Source of the DNA: Micromussa lordhowensis
Lineage: Eukaryota; Cnidaria; Anthozoa; Scleractinia; Lobophylliidae
Assembly: GCA_964020085.1 (NCBI GenBank)
Contig: OZ026595.1
Location: 1,672,501-1,736,500, forward strand
Direction: 5' to 3'
DNA: 64,000 nt
A program made the translations under genes and the position numbers. Below, in pieces: positions 1 through 13,200 of the stretch (positions are counted from its first letter, which is position 1; every line of letters begins with the position of its first letter). A model generated the notes under the pieces. It saw only the letters and a program-made list of their open reading frames with translations, was not told the origin of the DNA and did no database searches.

Positions 1-3000
1 TAGTATTGCTGTTATTGCTGCTGCTGCTGTCGTTGGCGTTGCTGACAAAACGCCATCGACCACAATTTTCAAGTTTTCACATTCGTTCTAGGTCTATGGT
101 GGAAATTGCGTCACTAAATCGTCGTTGTTTTAACCATTAGCTCAACGACTTTTTCTTCTTATCAGACTTGAAACTTGAAACGTCAACCTCCTATCCCTGA
201 AAAACGCCCTGTCGTTTTCTAAACAGCGCACAGTTTCTTGAATGATATACCATCATGTAAAACTTCAAAATACTGGCACAAAGTCCGTTTTCTTCTTTAA
301 GTAATGAGACCCTGTCGTTGTTTACTTTCCAAACAGGCATCGATTGTAAAGGATTATACCATTCAACTGTATAAAAGCTTACGGAACGCAATACGTATTC
401 TGAAAAAGCCATTTTCAAACGCAAACGTAATAGATTAAATGAGCCGGAATCAGTTTCGCCAGCTTTAGAACGAACAAAAATCAGTGATTTGCTAGCACTA
501 AGTGGAACTATTCCTTCAATCTTATCTTAACATAAGAAATCAACTTTTGCTCACTTTTCTATTTCGCCCACCATTAGTCCTCTAATGTCTTTTATTTTTT
601 ATTTTTTTTGGGGTTGTCAATCCACTGTTTAAAATCATTTAGCAAAAGAGTTTGATTTGAAATCGCGTGACCTAGCCGCTATAATCGTTTCATCATCATC
701 AGTGAGCTGAATGGATGTTTCTTACAGAGCACTTATCTTTATAATAAGAAATTATCCTCGGGCATCTGAAGGGAAACGCAGTAGATTATACTTTATTTCT
801 GGAGCGACAAGCCATTCAGTAGAAGTGTATTTCTTTATCAGGTCTTGATACTTTGTGCCACATCAACTTCAGGACAGTAGTTCAGTTACAAATTTCTTAT
901 GAATATTTTCCACGTTATGAATAAAAAGGTCAAACTTTGGACGATTACTGATAATTAATACTGGCCAAAATAGCGGTTCGTCTTATGTGGTGATGACTCT
1001 CTGCTAATCCTTTTACAAAACGAAGCAATGAAATGAAACAGTTTCCATTTTCTTCATACAAATAACCAAAAAAATTAACTACAAATAATATTACCAAAAA
1101 CAAGAGTTCAGTCAATTTTTTTTTTTTGAGAGTTCAGTCAAAATGGTTTCGCTGCAAACACTACCCTGGCTGCCAGAGGGTTTCGCTACAAAAAAAAAAC
1201 AAACAACAAAAATTACGTAAGTCTTGAACCTATTGACAAAAAACAGTGAAAAAGTGCCGATAACAAGGACACTTCTTCTGAATTTGGCTCCTGGCATGAA
1301 GTTATGTCAAGCACCATTTTTAAACGCCCATGCATCGTGGGCTATATTTACCGATTACCGTACTGGGGACGTTTCTAGAGTTTGCAGTAAAAAGCATTGT
1401 TTACGTACGTACACTCAAGATCAACTACGTTTCAGCTTCCTAAAAGATTAAAAAATGATCCATACAGTGTGTCACTCTGGATATTTTAAGATCAGGGCAT
1501 AAATTCAAATGTTAATTAATATAATGAGTATTTTCCGTTGGGTCAGGCTGGAATGCGTGTAGTTTGACTATATCTACTTGTAGAGAGACATGTACGCGCT
1601 AAAGAAAATACTCAAACATTTCTATTCTAGAACAACGTATACACGATTTGCTAATTTTCAGATTTCGATTCACGTGTTTTTCAAGATAAAAATGTTATCA
1701 TAACGCGATTTTGAACTCACGTTCACTGGGAAACAAAGCACTTATGAAGTTTTGTCACCCTGACAGCATCTCTAAACTTCATTAAAGACTCTCAGAAAAG
1801 ACAGACTATCGTGCAATTAAAATAGGATCGATCGCCTCAGGTAAAAGAAAGTTTCTTTTCAATTTACTTTTACTTAGGCAAATAATGATTAGAAATTGTC
1901 ACATTTGCAAGGTTACGCAAACTTTTGTAAAATTAGTCGTGACTCCCATTTAGACATCTATAATTAGACATGAAAGGACGTTAAAATGCTTTTTCAAACA
2001 AGAATTTATTTCAGGTTATCGTCAGAAATGGAATAAATTGTTCAGAGGTTAAAGCAGTCCAAATATGGTTTCAATATCAGTGAATTCAATCGGTATCAAA
2101 TTTCCCCGAGGGATCACTACTGCACAAGCACTCAAGAACGCTACGAACGGGTAATGATCTTAACTTTTGCTTCGAGAGTTTTTGCTTAGCTGCAAAGGTC
2201 GTGGTCATCTGGACACCTTGGCCTTCAGTTATAAAGGCTACGTCCATAGATTTCCGGAATTCTATTTTACCCATATTGTTTACAGCCCGACCTTTGACGA
2301 CACTTTCGAGGAAATATCCTGCATTATCTGCAATACGTTGACAGAAAAGAGCTATGCAATTATTTTTTTTCTGATTTTCTCTACACCATTCAGAGACGTT
2401 TAAGGCTCAAGAAAAATAGAAAGCTCCTAAAACCATTACAAAAAATGCCAACATGAGCAGCCCAAAAAATTGGAAAAGTCGGGCGTCATAACGGCGAGCC
2501 TTGCAATTTTGATTCTTAAAAATATCTTGCTTGCCACGTCCTTAGCCTTAAGATTTTTGTTTGATTGATGTCATTAATCCATTATTCTACACGCAAGTGA
2601 ATTTAAGCGAAAAAAGATCTTCCATATGTACGGCAATATAATACAGGTTTTCTAATTTCGTAAATTAAAAGTCCAAGACAACTTTTCAGCAGCTAAAATG
2701 AGATTTTTCTTCTTTCGTGAGACGAAACGCTACGATTAATGCCACGATTCGTTATCAAAAGTTTATACGTGGGTCCTCACAAACACAGCTGACGTTTGAT
2801 AACACTGAAATAATTACGTCTTTACAAGAAAAGGGGAGTTCATTGAAGTTTTTTCTTGTCCCCCACGCACGTACGTCTTTGAACAACAACCACCATTCAA
2901 AGATCACACATAATGAAAACGAAAGGTGATATCGTGCAAAAACTTCACTGAATTTGATAGACATGTACTAAGAATATCTGTAAATTGAATTTTCAAGTGT

Positions 3001-3429
3001 GTTTAAAGTCTAATTTAATATCCAAAACACTCAGTCTAACTTCGTGAACATGCTCCCATGTTAATTACACTTTGTTTTGTTTTTTTTTTTCAAATTGAAA
3101 GGCGCTTTCTTTGCATTATTTTCGAATTCTATGACCTATTGGAAAATAATCTGTAGGTTATTTAATGCATTCTGGATAACAAGAAAAATATTTGTGAATG
3201 TTTTCCTCAAAACTTTGCACTGAAATTATAATCACCATTATGAGCGTTTTAAACAAACTAAGCATAAACCTCTACTAAAAATAAGCCCCTATGAATTCGG
3301 AAACATTTCAAAATAAAAACACGCAAGACACTCTGTTTTGCGAACGCAATGGTTACATAAGATTTCGAATGAAGAAGGTGGCTGGAAATCAGATATAGAG
3401 GTGTTTAGAGGTCTTCTTGATTCATATTA
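1..3429. other. Non-coding stretch, no gene recognised
   Basis: Six-frame reading shows only short, stop-limited frames without recognisable domains. The first ~50 bases are a degenerate GCT/GTT simple repeat (tagtattgctgttattgctg and on). There are poly-T runs near 1120 and 3080. I see no splice-site pair or conserved protein segment to support an exon. Confidence 0.6.
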
Positions 3430-3794
3430 AGGACCTTAAGCAATGACGACGGCGACGCCAAGGACGACGCCTAGGAAAAATGAATTTATATTTTACCGTC
3501 GTATTTCGCAGATGCCTAAATCTGTTCAATACGTCTATCGAGCTCAGAACTTGCCCAAGCTTAACATGCATGCCGTTCAATTCCAAAAGAAAATACGAAA
3601 ACTTAGTCTTCGTCGTTTACGTTGTCTAAAAAACGCCGCAGAACTTAGTTATTTCACGTTGTTGCTTTGCAGCGGACGGCTAAGAAATGTACAAACATTT
3701 ATAACGCACGTGCACAGCAATTGTTCTGCTCATTAAACCTTTTGTTTTGTGGCGTTCTCGTTGCCGTTGCCATCGTGGTTTGCTTAAGGTTCCT
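3430..3794 (-). mobile_element. MITE-like element, family A copy 1 (365 bp)
   Basis: The ends are imperfect inverted repeats of about 38 bp. The left end reads aggaccttaagcaatgacga and the right end is the reverse complement of a similar GC-rich, CGACGG-containing arm ending in cttaaggttcct. The interior (e.g. around 3700-3745, cgcacgtgcacagcaattgt) matches, in reverse complement, the elements at 18781-19147 and 27754-27988. ATTA lies on both sides (3426-3429 and 3795-3798) and may be a target duplication. It encodes no protein I recognise. It is probably a non-autonomous DNA transposon copy; the superfamily is not assigned. Confidence 0.75.
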
Positions 3795-6376
3795 ATTATT
3801 TCTCTGCTTCAGGGACGTCAAGACCCATATGATAACACGCCGGCGCCTCCCGTCAACGACAAACTGCAGGTTTGAGGGTTCCAGAATAACAGTGAGCCTC
3901 AGCAACGAGTTTCGGGCCCACCCAGAGAAGAACTGAATCGAAGGTAACTGAGTTTCATAACCAAGGTCTACGTCAAGAAAAAAAGAAATGTACTGATTCC
4001 GTCACTTTCCTTCCTTGAAGTTCTTAAGAATTTTCTTGTCTCTCTTAGACGGTAATGTTACTAAAAAAACTATCCCATGCTACCTTTGATTATTGTCCAT
4101 GATTACCTTTAATTACGACCTCTAAAGTAAAACGACATTTAAGATTTGATTCAGAACGAGCCGAGAGAATTTTAGAAGAGTAGGGACCAAGAACGCGCGT
4201 TCAGAAATGAGCCCAACCATGATTCTTCGTGGTTTCAAGCTGGACTGTTTTAAAATTGTTTTTGCTTTGTAGTTTTTTGTTTGCGCACTTTGTTCTCAGT
4301 TTGAACACTTTAATAATTTCCTGATGTTGCTTAGAACAAAAAGGGAAACAGGGTGTATCGCTAAAGCAAGTTTCAATCTATATAAAAACAATAAATTGAA
4401 TATATTTAGATTTTTTTCCACCAAATTTTTTCCAGTAACAATACTTTATTTATCGACAGGGAACAGTGGAAACAGAAAATATTTCTCCAACATAAAACAA
4501 ACATCGAACTTGTTATGGAAAACTTGCTATAATATTATTTTTCGGTGAATGTAAATTTATGAAGTTTCTTAAAATGAAAAGAAAACACTCAGTATGACAA
4601 TAAATGGACTCCTACTGTGAAGAAAGAAACAGTCTAAATAACAAAAAGTTGAGCTACATGTATGCTTTCTTGAAGCATTAAGTAAAAGAACTAAATAACA
4701 TTATTTATGTTCTTTATGATAACGAACAGAATTGGTTTTGGTCTGGGAAGTTCGACAGTTCTACAATCTCGGTGTAATTGATGTTTATAACATTCAAAAT
4801 TGTCCCTGAAATCGTTACCTGTCAAGTTCTCAGTGTAAGCACCTACAGTGACATTTTCTCAAATACAATGTATATTCCTGATACAATTTTCACCATTTAT
4901 TACTAGTAAAAGAATAATGTGCTTACCAGCACTACCTATATAGAGTCTTAAGAGTTGAATCTCTTCCAAACATCTATTAAATTTGCGATACTTAGCGTTA
5001 ATGAACATTAGTAATAACACAGAAACGCCCTATCATTTATTTTAATGAATTAGTCATTGAAGACTACGACAGCAATCTTGAAACTGTTTCATCAACAGCA
5101 AAATGCAAACAGAATAAATTGCCATACAATGTATTACTTCATATTACCTACATCTTAGAGTATCTTCGGCGTAAAGTGTCCTGTGTGTTTTTTGAAAGGT
5201 AGCTTCCGTTATTCTTCTTGGCTAAAAAAGGCGTTGTTTACCCCAGTCCATATGCACTAATGTTCCTCATCAAATTTAATCGTTTACCTGAAAAAGGCTG
5301 TTTCAAATGTAATTCGTCTGATGTCGAATATTAAATGCACATAGGGGGGCCCAACTCTTTATGATCTTTGGAATATAAATTATAAATTTCCGAAAAAAAG
5401 AATACATTTCCTTTGCGTACAAAAGGGAAGAATTTAGAGACGTTTTTAAGTCAACAGCCAATCATCTTTAATAAAACGTTAATTGAGCTACCCTGTGCGT
5501 GTTGACACAAAACATTCAATTTGCTTTTGTTCAACACTTCCACGACTTAAAACAAAGTAAAAGAAGAAAGGATTTTAACTTAAGAACACGGATGTATGGG
5601 TTAAGAGTGCTCAGCTCGTGGGAGTTGAATGGATAAGAATCAAATATCAGCTTATATTCATCCATCCTGGGAGTGCCTTGGGATCGAGAATCGTCTTAGA
5701 GGGCAACTTTACTGACCTTAAGGAAGCTATTTTTGTCCTGGTTTCGTCATTAGGGTGCTATTTGTCAACACATTAATGCTTAGTGCCATTACGACTCACT
5801 TATGTCTTGCCATAAGCGATAAGATCAGATAACAGTTTATTTTAAGCATCATGACAAGCAAATTGGAATTCGTCTCTGGTTTCACAATATCATTGGGATA
5901 TGTTTGCAAATCAATCTGAGGCGATTAAAACTATTGAATATGCATGCTTTAAGGCGCAGCATGGCCTGTCATAATGTTTCCCGATGGAAATGGATTGAAA
6001 GTCAGTGATTAAATTATCGGTTATTAGGGCTAGCTTTCGGCGAAGAGGCGCCAAGCGGAAGAGAGAAGGGCAGAAATTGAAAACCAATTAAAACTTAAAA
6101 AAGCTGCTATTTCGTCCATTAAAACCATTACGATGACTCGGTACCTTCTCCCTTCATGAATTTCAAATCGCAGACCCGCACTGATCGCTCTGGTAATGGC
6201 AATTGTAAATCTTCCTTTGTGGTCGGCGCTGTGATGTCTTTGAGAAACAATCAACGTATAAACAATGAACACTTTCGCAAATTATCAGTATTTTAAGGTA
6301 ATGTTGCTTTGACATGACGCTGCCAGCACCTGCCTCGTCTACTTATGTACTCAATATTAAATGCGAGCCGTGTGAT
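3795..6376. other. Non-coding stretch, no gene recognised
   Basis: AT-rich sequence without long open frames, clear splice-site pairs or obvious repeats. Nothing supportable was found. Confidence 0.55.
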
Positions 6377-6384
6377 TATAAAAT
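6377..6384 (+). promoter_or_regulatory. TATA-box-like site (TATAAAAT)
   Basis: TATAAAAT is followed about 30 bp downstream by a less AT-rich stretch (gactcgacagtg) and then, at 6497, by a consensus 5' splice site (GAG|GTGAGT). This is what a core promoter with a short non-coding first exon looks like. The next recognisable gene on this strand is the GPCR at 17356, about 11 kb away. Linking the two is inference only. Confidence 0.4.
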
Positions 6385-6406
6385 CTACTTCGTTCAGTTA
6401 GCGACT

Positions 6407-6496
6407 CGACAGTGTGTTTTGACCCGTATCAACCAGCGAATCGCCAGGACGATAACCTCAAGCCATTAATTCATTCCTATTCATAATTCCATCGAG
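6407..6496 (+). other. Possible non-coding first exon (5' UTR)
   Basis: About 90 bases lie between a TATA-like box (6377) and a strong donor, atcgag|gtgagtg at 6496/6497. There is no open frame of note, so if real it is an untranslated leader exon. The start is estimated from the usual TATA-to-start distance. It may belong to the amine-type GPCR downstream or to an unseen transcript. Confidence 0.3.
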
Positions 6497-6609
6497 GTGA
6501 GTGCATAGTCTTCTTTGGTGGTGTACGAATTCTCATTCCCCTTTCCAAAGTACTTAGAAAACGTTGAAAAACCTTGCTTAGATACTAGGGTTTAAAAATT
6601 AGTTAGACG

Positions 6610-9600
6610 GCTCCAAAAATCAAAAGTGCCTGACTACCTCAATAACAAGCAAAAACGAGATTAAGAGTCTTTTTTATCACTTTTTTCAAGCAGGTTTCAG
6701 GAATTTAATCGAATAGTGTCATTCAGTGTCCATTCATTACCCCATGCTTATTTTCCGCCAGTATTTATTTTCAGATCTATATTTACTATTTGGTTTTCTC
6801 TCACCAGTATTCACTGTTCCTGGTTAGAGAATTAACATCTATCTTTCCTTACAGTCCGTATCTATTATTATTTATTATTCGAAGTCAATTCAGAAGACTG
6901 GAGGCTGGAGAATTTCGCTTCAAAATCTGCTACCATTAACAACACAAGATTTGTAATCGAATTCGAAAGATGAAATGTTGTGTACAGTTTTGAAAAGCGC
7001 CTAGGAGCTCTTTTAATTCATATACAGCAATTTAATAACTGGATTATACTTTTCAGCGCGCTGGTCAAATAAAAGGGAAAATAATTCCGCGAAATGGCAA
7101 ATTACAGGAAACGATACGATGACTAGCAAACATTACCTTTTTCTCTTTTTATAGAGTTTTTTTCAGCCCACGCCGAATATTGTTATTTTCCTGCCGAATT
7201 TAGGCTGAAAACATTCTTATAAATATAGATTCTTAGATTATGGGAATACAAATTGGACTGCATGTATGACGACACAACGTTAGATTATCTGTCCTATCAA
7301 TCTGTCCTGTTGGAGTAATTTTAGAGCCAGACTACAGACAATAAAGCCCTGATATGACACACCTAGCCTCTTACAGAAATGTTTTCAGCATCGAAAATAC
7401 AACTAGTACTGTTTTTGTTTTTTTGGCTAGATTTGACGTTTAGAGAAAGGATAAATTACTATACGGTTTAGTTAAAAACATATAATTGTCTTGTATTTAC
7501 AAATGTTCAACTCACAAAATAATATTCTCTTCAAAATCGCAGCCCCGAGCTTATTCTTAAAATATTCTTAAAATATTCTTAAAATTTCGCAAATTTCTGC
7601 CTAGACTTCTTACAAAGTATATTCTTATAAAAGAAAAAAGGCGTACTTGGAAAATGTAAACGAAATGATTTTTCATAATTTTGCGCCTTAAGGGGGAAAT
7701 TCACTGCACGTAATCAGTACAATTTTTCGACCAATCTTAAAGTGACAGTCTCGGATAATTGCTGAGTCGCATTTCAAAGCCGCGCTGCCGCTAACAACCT
7801 GAACAACGCTGTCTGTTTGTTCACACGACCGAGGAAAATCTGATAACAATCAAAGAAACTCTTGCTTTAAAACACCGCAAAATCCTATATTTGTTTTAAA
7901 TAAGGATATATTCTTTAAAAAGTGCACCTTGATAATCAGCTGCATGAAAAAGCTTACGTGTACGATCACTTGAACAAAATAAATGCAGTTTCTAAAATGA
8001 CAAAAAAACCCTCGTGTTTTTATAATTCGGTTTCTGCGAAGAATCATAAACAATTGTCTCTGTACAGAACGTTAACAATTACCTGCTGACAGTTTTTTCA
8101 GAGTGACAGTTAGTTATCAATTGTAAAGATGAATATAATACTCATTTTATTTCATTTTTATTTATTACACGGTATTTTCTTATTTTTAAACGGCGAATTC
8201 ACAGAAGCATATTTAGCGTGGATTCATTCTAAAAGATGCAATAATGTATTTGTACTGGTAATCAAGCCTGTACATTACTGATGATATAACTTGGCTGTGA
8301 CACACTGTTATTCCAGTGTAATACCTTAATGACACCCTATTAGCATACGGATAAAAACATTGGAAGAAAAATTGTATTGCGCTAAGGGTTGCGGAAGTTT
8401 CTTGAGATTAACTTTAAGAACGTCTGTCAAAGGAATGATTTACTCCTTGTTATAGCCACGATTGATTCCATGGCTCGTCTGTGGCAATGCCCTGGAAACA
8501 TAACGTGCAAGCGAGTTTCAAAATTATTAGCGAGAAAGAGAGAGACTTCCTCATTGAGCGACTTTTACTTTCAGAATTAGCGCTACATTCAGTCATCGCC
8601 CCCTCAAGGTAAGAGATAAAGCGCTCCTTTTGGCTTAAGCTGAGTCTTTTCCTCTCTCTATCAAAGGCTTATTTTAACTTCACTCATTTCTTAACCTAAG
8701 CCTACTCAACCGGACAACACGGAAGTTTTGTTTTTACTTTGTCAAAAGGAGAATTAATGAACTTTGCTCCAACTTTGGGAGTCACAGATGAAGCTTCGCA
8801 ATTGCTTTAACACTTGAGACCTGTTAGTGAACCATTCTACTTAGCATCTATTTTATCGAAGTCTCCAGTACTGTAAGGTGAGGTCTTGTCCTTTTCCATT
8901 CACCGCTTTAACAAAATTTGCCTGGAACTGAAATGTCGAAGTCTTTTAATAATGTAGATGATATGAAAATAATTCAAAACATCGGTTCTACAAGAACACT
9001 GAACATTTTGTTGCAACTGTAAGAATTATAGCTTTCCAGTATCCATGCAAATAAACTACATGTTTGTAAGCGCGCTTACAATGGATAAATCCCCGCCTTA
9101 AAGTTTATGCTCATAGCCCAAAAATGTTATTATTGCAAACATCCTTCCAATCTCTAGCCACTTTATAGTAATTTTACGCAAAGATTGTTGCGTTAATTTA
9201 GTTAGTGAGACCAGATAGCTGTTCCATTTAATCAGGTAAAAAAATAATAATGGATCTGCAGCGAAAATCTAAATCGGAAATAGATTTATTCACAGAAAGC
9301 AAAGTAATCGACAGCCAATATTTGTTATTACAAGAATTTCCACAACATTGTTCAATAATAATCGAAGTAATAGATCATTTCCGAATTGCCTTTAGCTTTT
9401 GTTCTAGTGCAAAACATCTTCAATAAGAACGTATTTCATTTGCATCAAAATGAACAGGTGGTAAGCCAAGCTTTGGATTTCTAAATATTGCCTTTTTAAA
9501 AAGGGTTTACACCAGAATTCGCTTTACAATAAAGCAAAAATACTTGGAAATGATTCGTTGTTAAATGCACGTGTATTAGTAATGGAGTGTTGCTGTGGCA

Positions 9601-10007
9601 CTAGCGGACATTCGATTCATTTCAGTCTTCAACGCAAAACAGCCGTGGCATCTCACGGCATTCTAGTTAATGTTGTTCACTATGTCATAACATACAATGC
9701 ACTGAGTTACCGAGAGTTGATATGACATGGAACACAAAACCTGAAATTAAATATCATGAATCATGCAGCCTGAAATTAGAGACACTATTAATCTGAATCG
9801 TTATCTAAATATAGATACAGACAGATTGTAGATTATACTAGCAATATCGTGTTTTGGCTCCCCTTCATTAGCACATTGGCACAAGACAGTTTTCTATTTT
9901 CTTCTTTCACGTTTTTGTTTTCTTAGTTCAATTAAAAGTACCACATTGTCGCACATTTAGATTTCCTTCACATTTTTTGTGTAAAAAATCAGTAGAAAAT
10001 ATATATA
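6610..10007. other. Mostly non-coding; small tandem repeat and possible mini-exon
   Basis: No protein gene recognised. An 11-bp unit (atattcttaaa) is repeated about three times at 7551-7584. A possible 34-bp exon at 8575-8608 is listed separately. The remainder is AT-rich sequence without clear structure. Confidence 0.5.
8575..8608 (+). other. Possible 34-bp non-coding exon
   Basis: A pyrimidine-rich acceptor (gacttttactttcag|aatt) is followed 34 bases later by a good donor (cctcaag|gtaagag). The paired sites are well formed, but such pairs also occur by chance. If real it would be an internal 5'-UTR exon between the 6.4 kb leader and the GPCR at 17356. Confidence 0.22.
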
Positions 10008-10132
10008 TCTTATTAGACGCTTTGGTGTGTAGTATCGCCGTATATTTTTACGAGTTGTGCAGTATTTTGACGAGCCCGTAAGGCGAGTCAAAATACAAAC
10101 AACGAGTAAAAATATACAGCGATACTACACGC

Positions 10133-10150
<18 letters not shown>
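10008..10150 (+). repeat. Foldback (hairpin) element, family 1
   Basis: The left arm (tcttattagacgctttggtg and on) and the right arm (reverse complement of 10088-10149) pair over about 60 bp with few mismatches. The arms meet at a GC-rich linker, cgagcccgtaaggcgag (10071-10087). A further inverted pair, ttattatccaac (~10153) and gttggataataag (~10246), suggests the whole element ends near 10259. It has no coding capacity. The linker resembles those of other hairpins in this window. Confidence 0.75.
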
Positions 10151-10165
<15 letters not shown>

Positions 10166-10259
10166 GTTTCTTTTCCCAAAATTCTGACTTGCCAAGGTTT
10201 TGAACTTCACTTCGTTTCGCGCGATATTTGTACTCTAGGAAGCAGAGTTGGATAATAAG

Positions 10260-13200
10260 ATGAAATATTTATGACATGAATGTTTTTATGCCTACTAGCC
10301 AAGCTGCTGCACCAAATACATGCATGGAGTTAAAGAAAGCTACGGTTCCACAACTGGTTTGCTTGCCTGGCTAGCTTGAAAAAACCTTCCCTTATTCAAA
10401 CTGGTTAGTTAATGAATTGTTGAAGTCAGCTCTCACAGCATCAATGTCCTCCGTAAGTTTCTGTGAGAATGCCATGAAACTCATTCTTACATAATCGATT
10501 CAGAATTCTTTATTGCGCGCGATTGAGCTCAGTACGTCATCCGACACAGCGAGAGCCGGGTAAAATGAAGTGCCGGTACTCCGAGTAAGTTTTCAAAATT
10601 CGGTTAACAAAAAGAAAATTAGCGAGAATCAGAATATTATATTTCCTGATGCATAAAATTAACGCAGACATCATATGAAACGCTTCTTCTGACGAAAATA
10701 GATAGCCAGACAATGATTAACTTAAAATCTCTTAAAGACTGCTTTTAAATAAATTAAAATGCTCCAACCCGGAAACGTTTTGTCAAAGCGATAAGTTTAA
10801 GTTTAGGGTTTAAGTTTGAATTTCAGATGGACTAGAGGTAGATGAAAATCACTGAAATATATATCAATTCAGTTGAGGAGCGTTCTACGGTTCGTCTAAT
10901 ACCAAATCACTGAGGTGGTGAGAAAGTTTGGCGCCTCTAACCAATTTAGGGACTGAGAGAGCTATTCTGTTACAGAATTACAGAAAAATAATGAAGCGAC
11001 CAAATTTTGCAGAATCACAGCAAATTTCACAATTTCGCAAATTTATAGCAATTTATTTACGTGGAAGGTGATGTTTACAGTATTTTTGATCTGTTTATGT
11101 AAAGATTTGAACTGGTCATCGCAGGAGTTTGGCATTCCAGACTAGTGGTATCTCGTGCACATTGCCAGAGACGTTTTTGCGGCATAAGATGCTGAATAAT
11201 TATATGCCACGTAGGCTAAAACACATCTTACCTCCTCATGTAACTAGTACAGTTCAATATCATTTATAACACTTCCAATTTGAAGGTCTTTACTGCCTTA
11301 AAAAGCTCAGCTCTAACTAAGAATCGCAACCTGCAATTAAAGAAACGTGTTTCAATCGCGACGTTTTCTACTTTGTTGATGAAAGGTATGAGTTCTATGG
11401 CGCCTATGCAGCAAACCATTCGCCGCCAACTGCATTAAAGCTCCCATGTTGATACGAAAATAAGCTAAAATAATGCAGTTTTTAAATAAGCTCTCTGCAT
11501 CTGACGTGACACATGGTTAATCAGTTTTAGTCAAGCTCACACAGTCATTAAATTACTGAAAAGAAAAAAAGTTTTAAAGAGGGAGATGCATAAAGCTGTT
11601 AAGTGCAAAAACTGTCAGTCTTGGAACAGGATATATGTGGAAGGTAAATTTTATGTCGTTTTGCAGTTTGCTGTTCAAACGGAGGTACAATGGCAACGTA
11701 TATTCACGTGTAATAATGAAAGAAGTTTTTTTATTTTTCGCGAAATACTGTATATCACAAAACTCTCACCAAATGCTCATTTGCGCTTCTTTCTTTCTCT
11801 ATATTAAGAGCAAGGCTCTAGCTTCGTTCCACTTGCTGAACTAAAAATCGGTGATAGAGGTTTCTAGTCAGTGTATTGTTTATGGTGCAAAATACGCCTG
11901 ACACAAAATACGAAAAATGGTGAGAAAATTTATTATTTTATTTTCTCTGTATGCATATATTCTCAGTAATTTCTCCTGCAGTTTTTCTCCTGGCTCCAGC
12001 TCAGCGGAATCATCAATGTGATAACGGTTTATAGAAAGACTAACAGCGTGAGATGGAGCCAAACATGACAAAATATGACAATGCGATTCTGCCTTCCATA
12101 TAATCGACGCCAGTAAGCTACAGGCATGCAGTCATAGCAAGGATTGAACAACTCAGTCCAAGTCAGCATAAACATAATTATGCTTTTTAAGCAGTTCTTT
12201 GGAGAAAATATCACAAATCAAATACATAACATAGCAAAGACGCAACTCAGCAACGGCACTTTTGTAACACAACGTGAAGGAAATTGGGTCGAGAACCTGG
12301 CAAAAAACTGTAAATCATGTGTTTTCAATTTCATGAATGAACCTGGAGATGATTTCTTTCTAAATTTCTCCTGTTAAAATAATGCGGCTGAATTTTATTT
12401 CCATTTTATATTATGAATCCCCTTCACGACAATTCTGAGAAAAAGACAGAAGTGGTGTAAAACAAATCCGCACAATATCCATCATTCTAGGTCGACCATC
12501 AATAATTATTTTTCGTTTATTATTCTTAGCCTGTTTTAAGCTCAGCATAGCTAGTCATTATTCAATTTGACAAGTATTTGTCATTCTATAGGTAAAATAT
12601 TGAAATATTAAAAATTGCAATTTATCAGCTACTTAATGTCACCTTTGGGATTTTAAGCCAACTTGTCGAAAAGGAAACATTTATAGGTTTTTAAATTGTC
12701 GACAGTTAATCTCTTCAATATTTGTTATTATTTGCAAGGTAGTATTGTGTATACATTAAGTTCTTTTGTTTCTCGTCATTTCGAGTGGTTTTGTTATTTT
12801 ACAAGACTTTCGGAAAGAATTCCTCGACAATGTTATCAAGATTAATCGGATCGAATTATGGACAAACTTGGCCGGAAAATTAGAATAACAAATAATACCG
12901 CTCTCAGCTGCTTCACAAGTACGTCTTCTAGATATAACATATATGAATATAAACACCCGCATTAAACATTTTGTATATTCGTGGACATTTCGATGTTATT
13001 TCGTAAAGTTTGTTGCTTTACTGAAACTTTCATAGTATAAATATAAAAATATAAAAACTAAAAGCTTGGTGTTAGCAATAAAAAATTGGAATTGAAGAAC
13101 ACTATAAGTTAAAATGGTTGTAAAATTAAAATGCAATTTTTGAAAGACATTATCTGAAAACGGTCGTGTTTTGTCTATGGTGCGCATATCGCTTGAGGAT

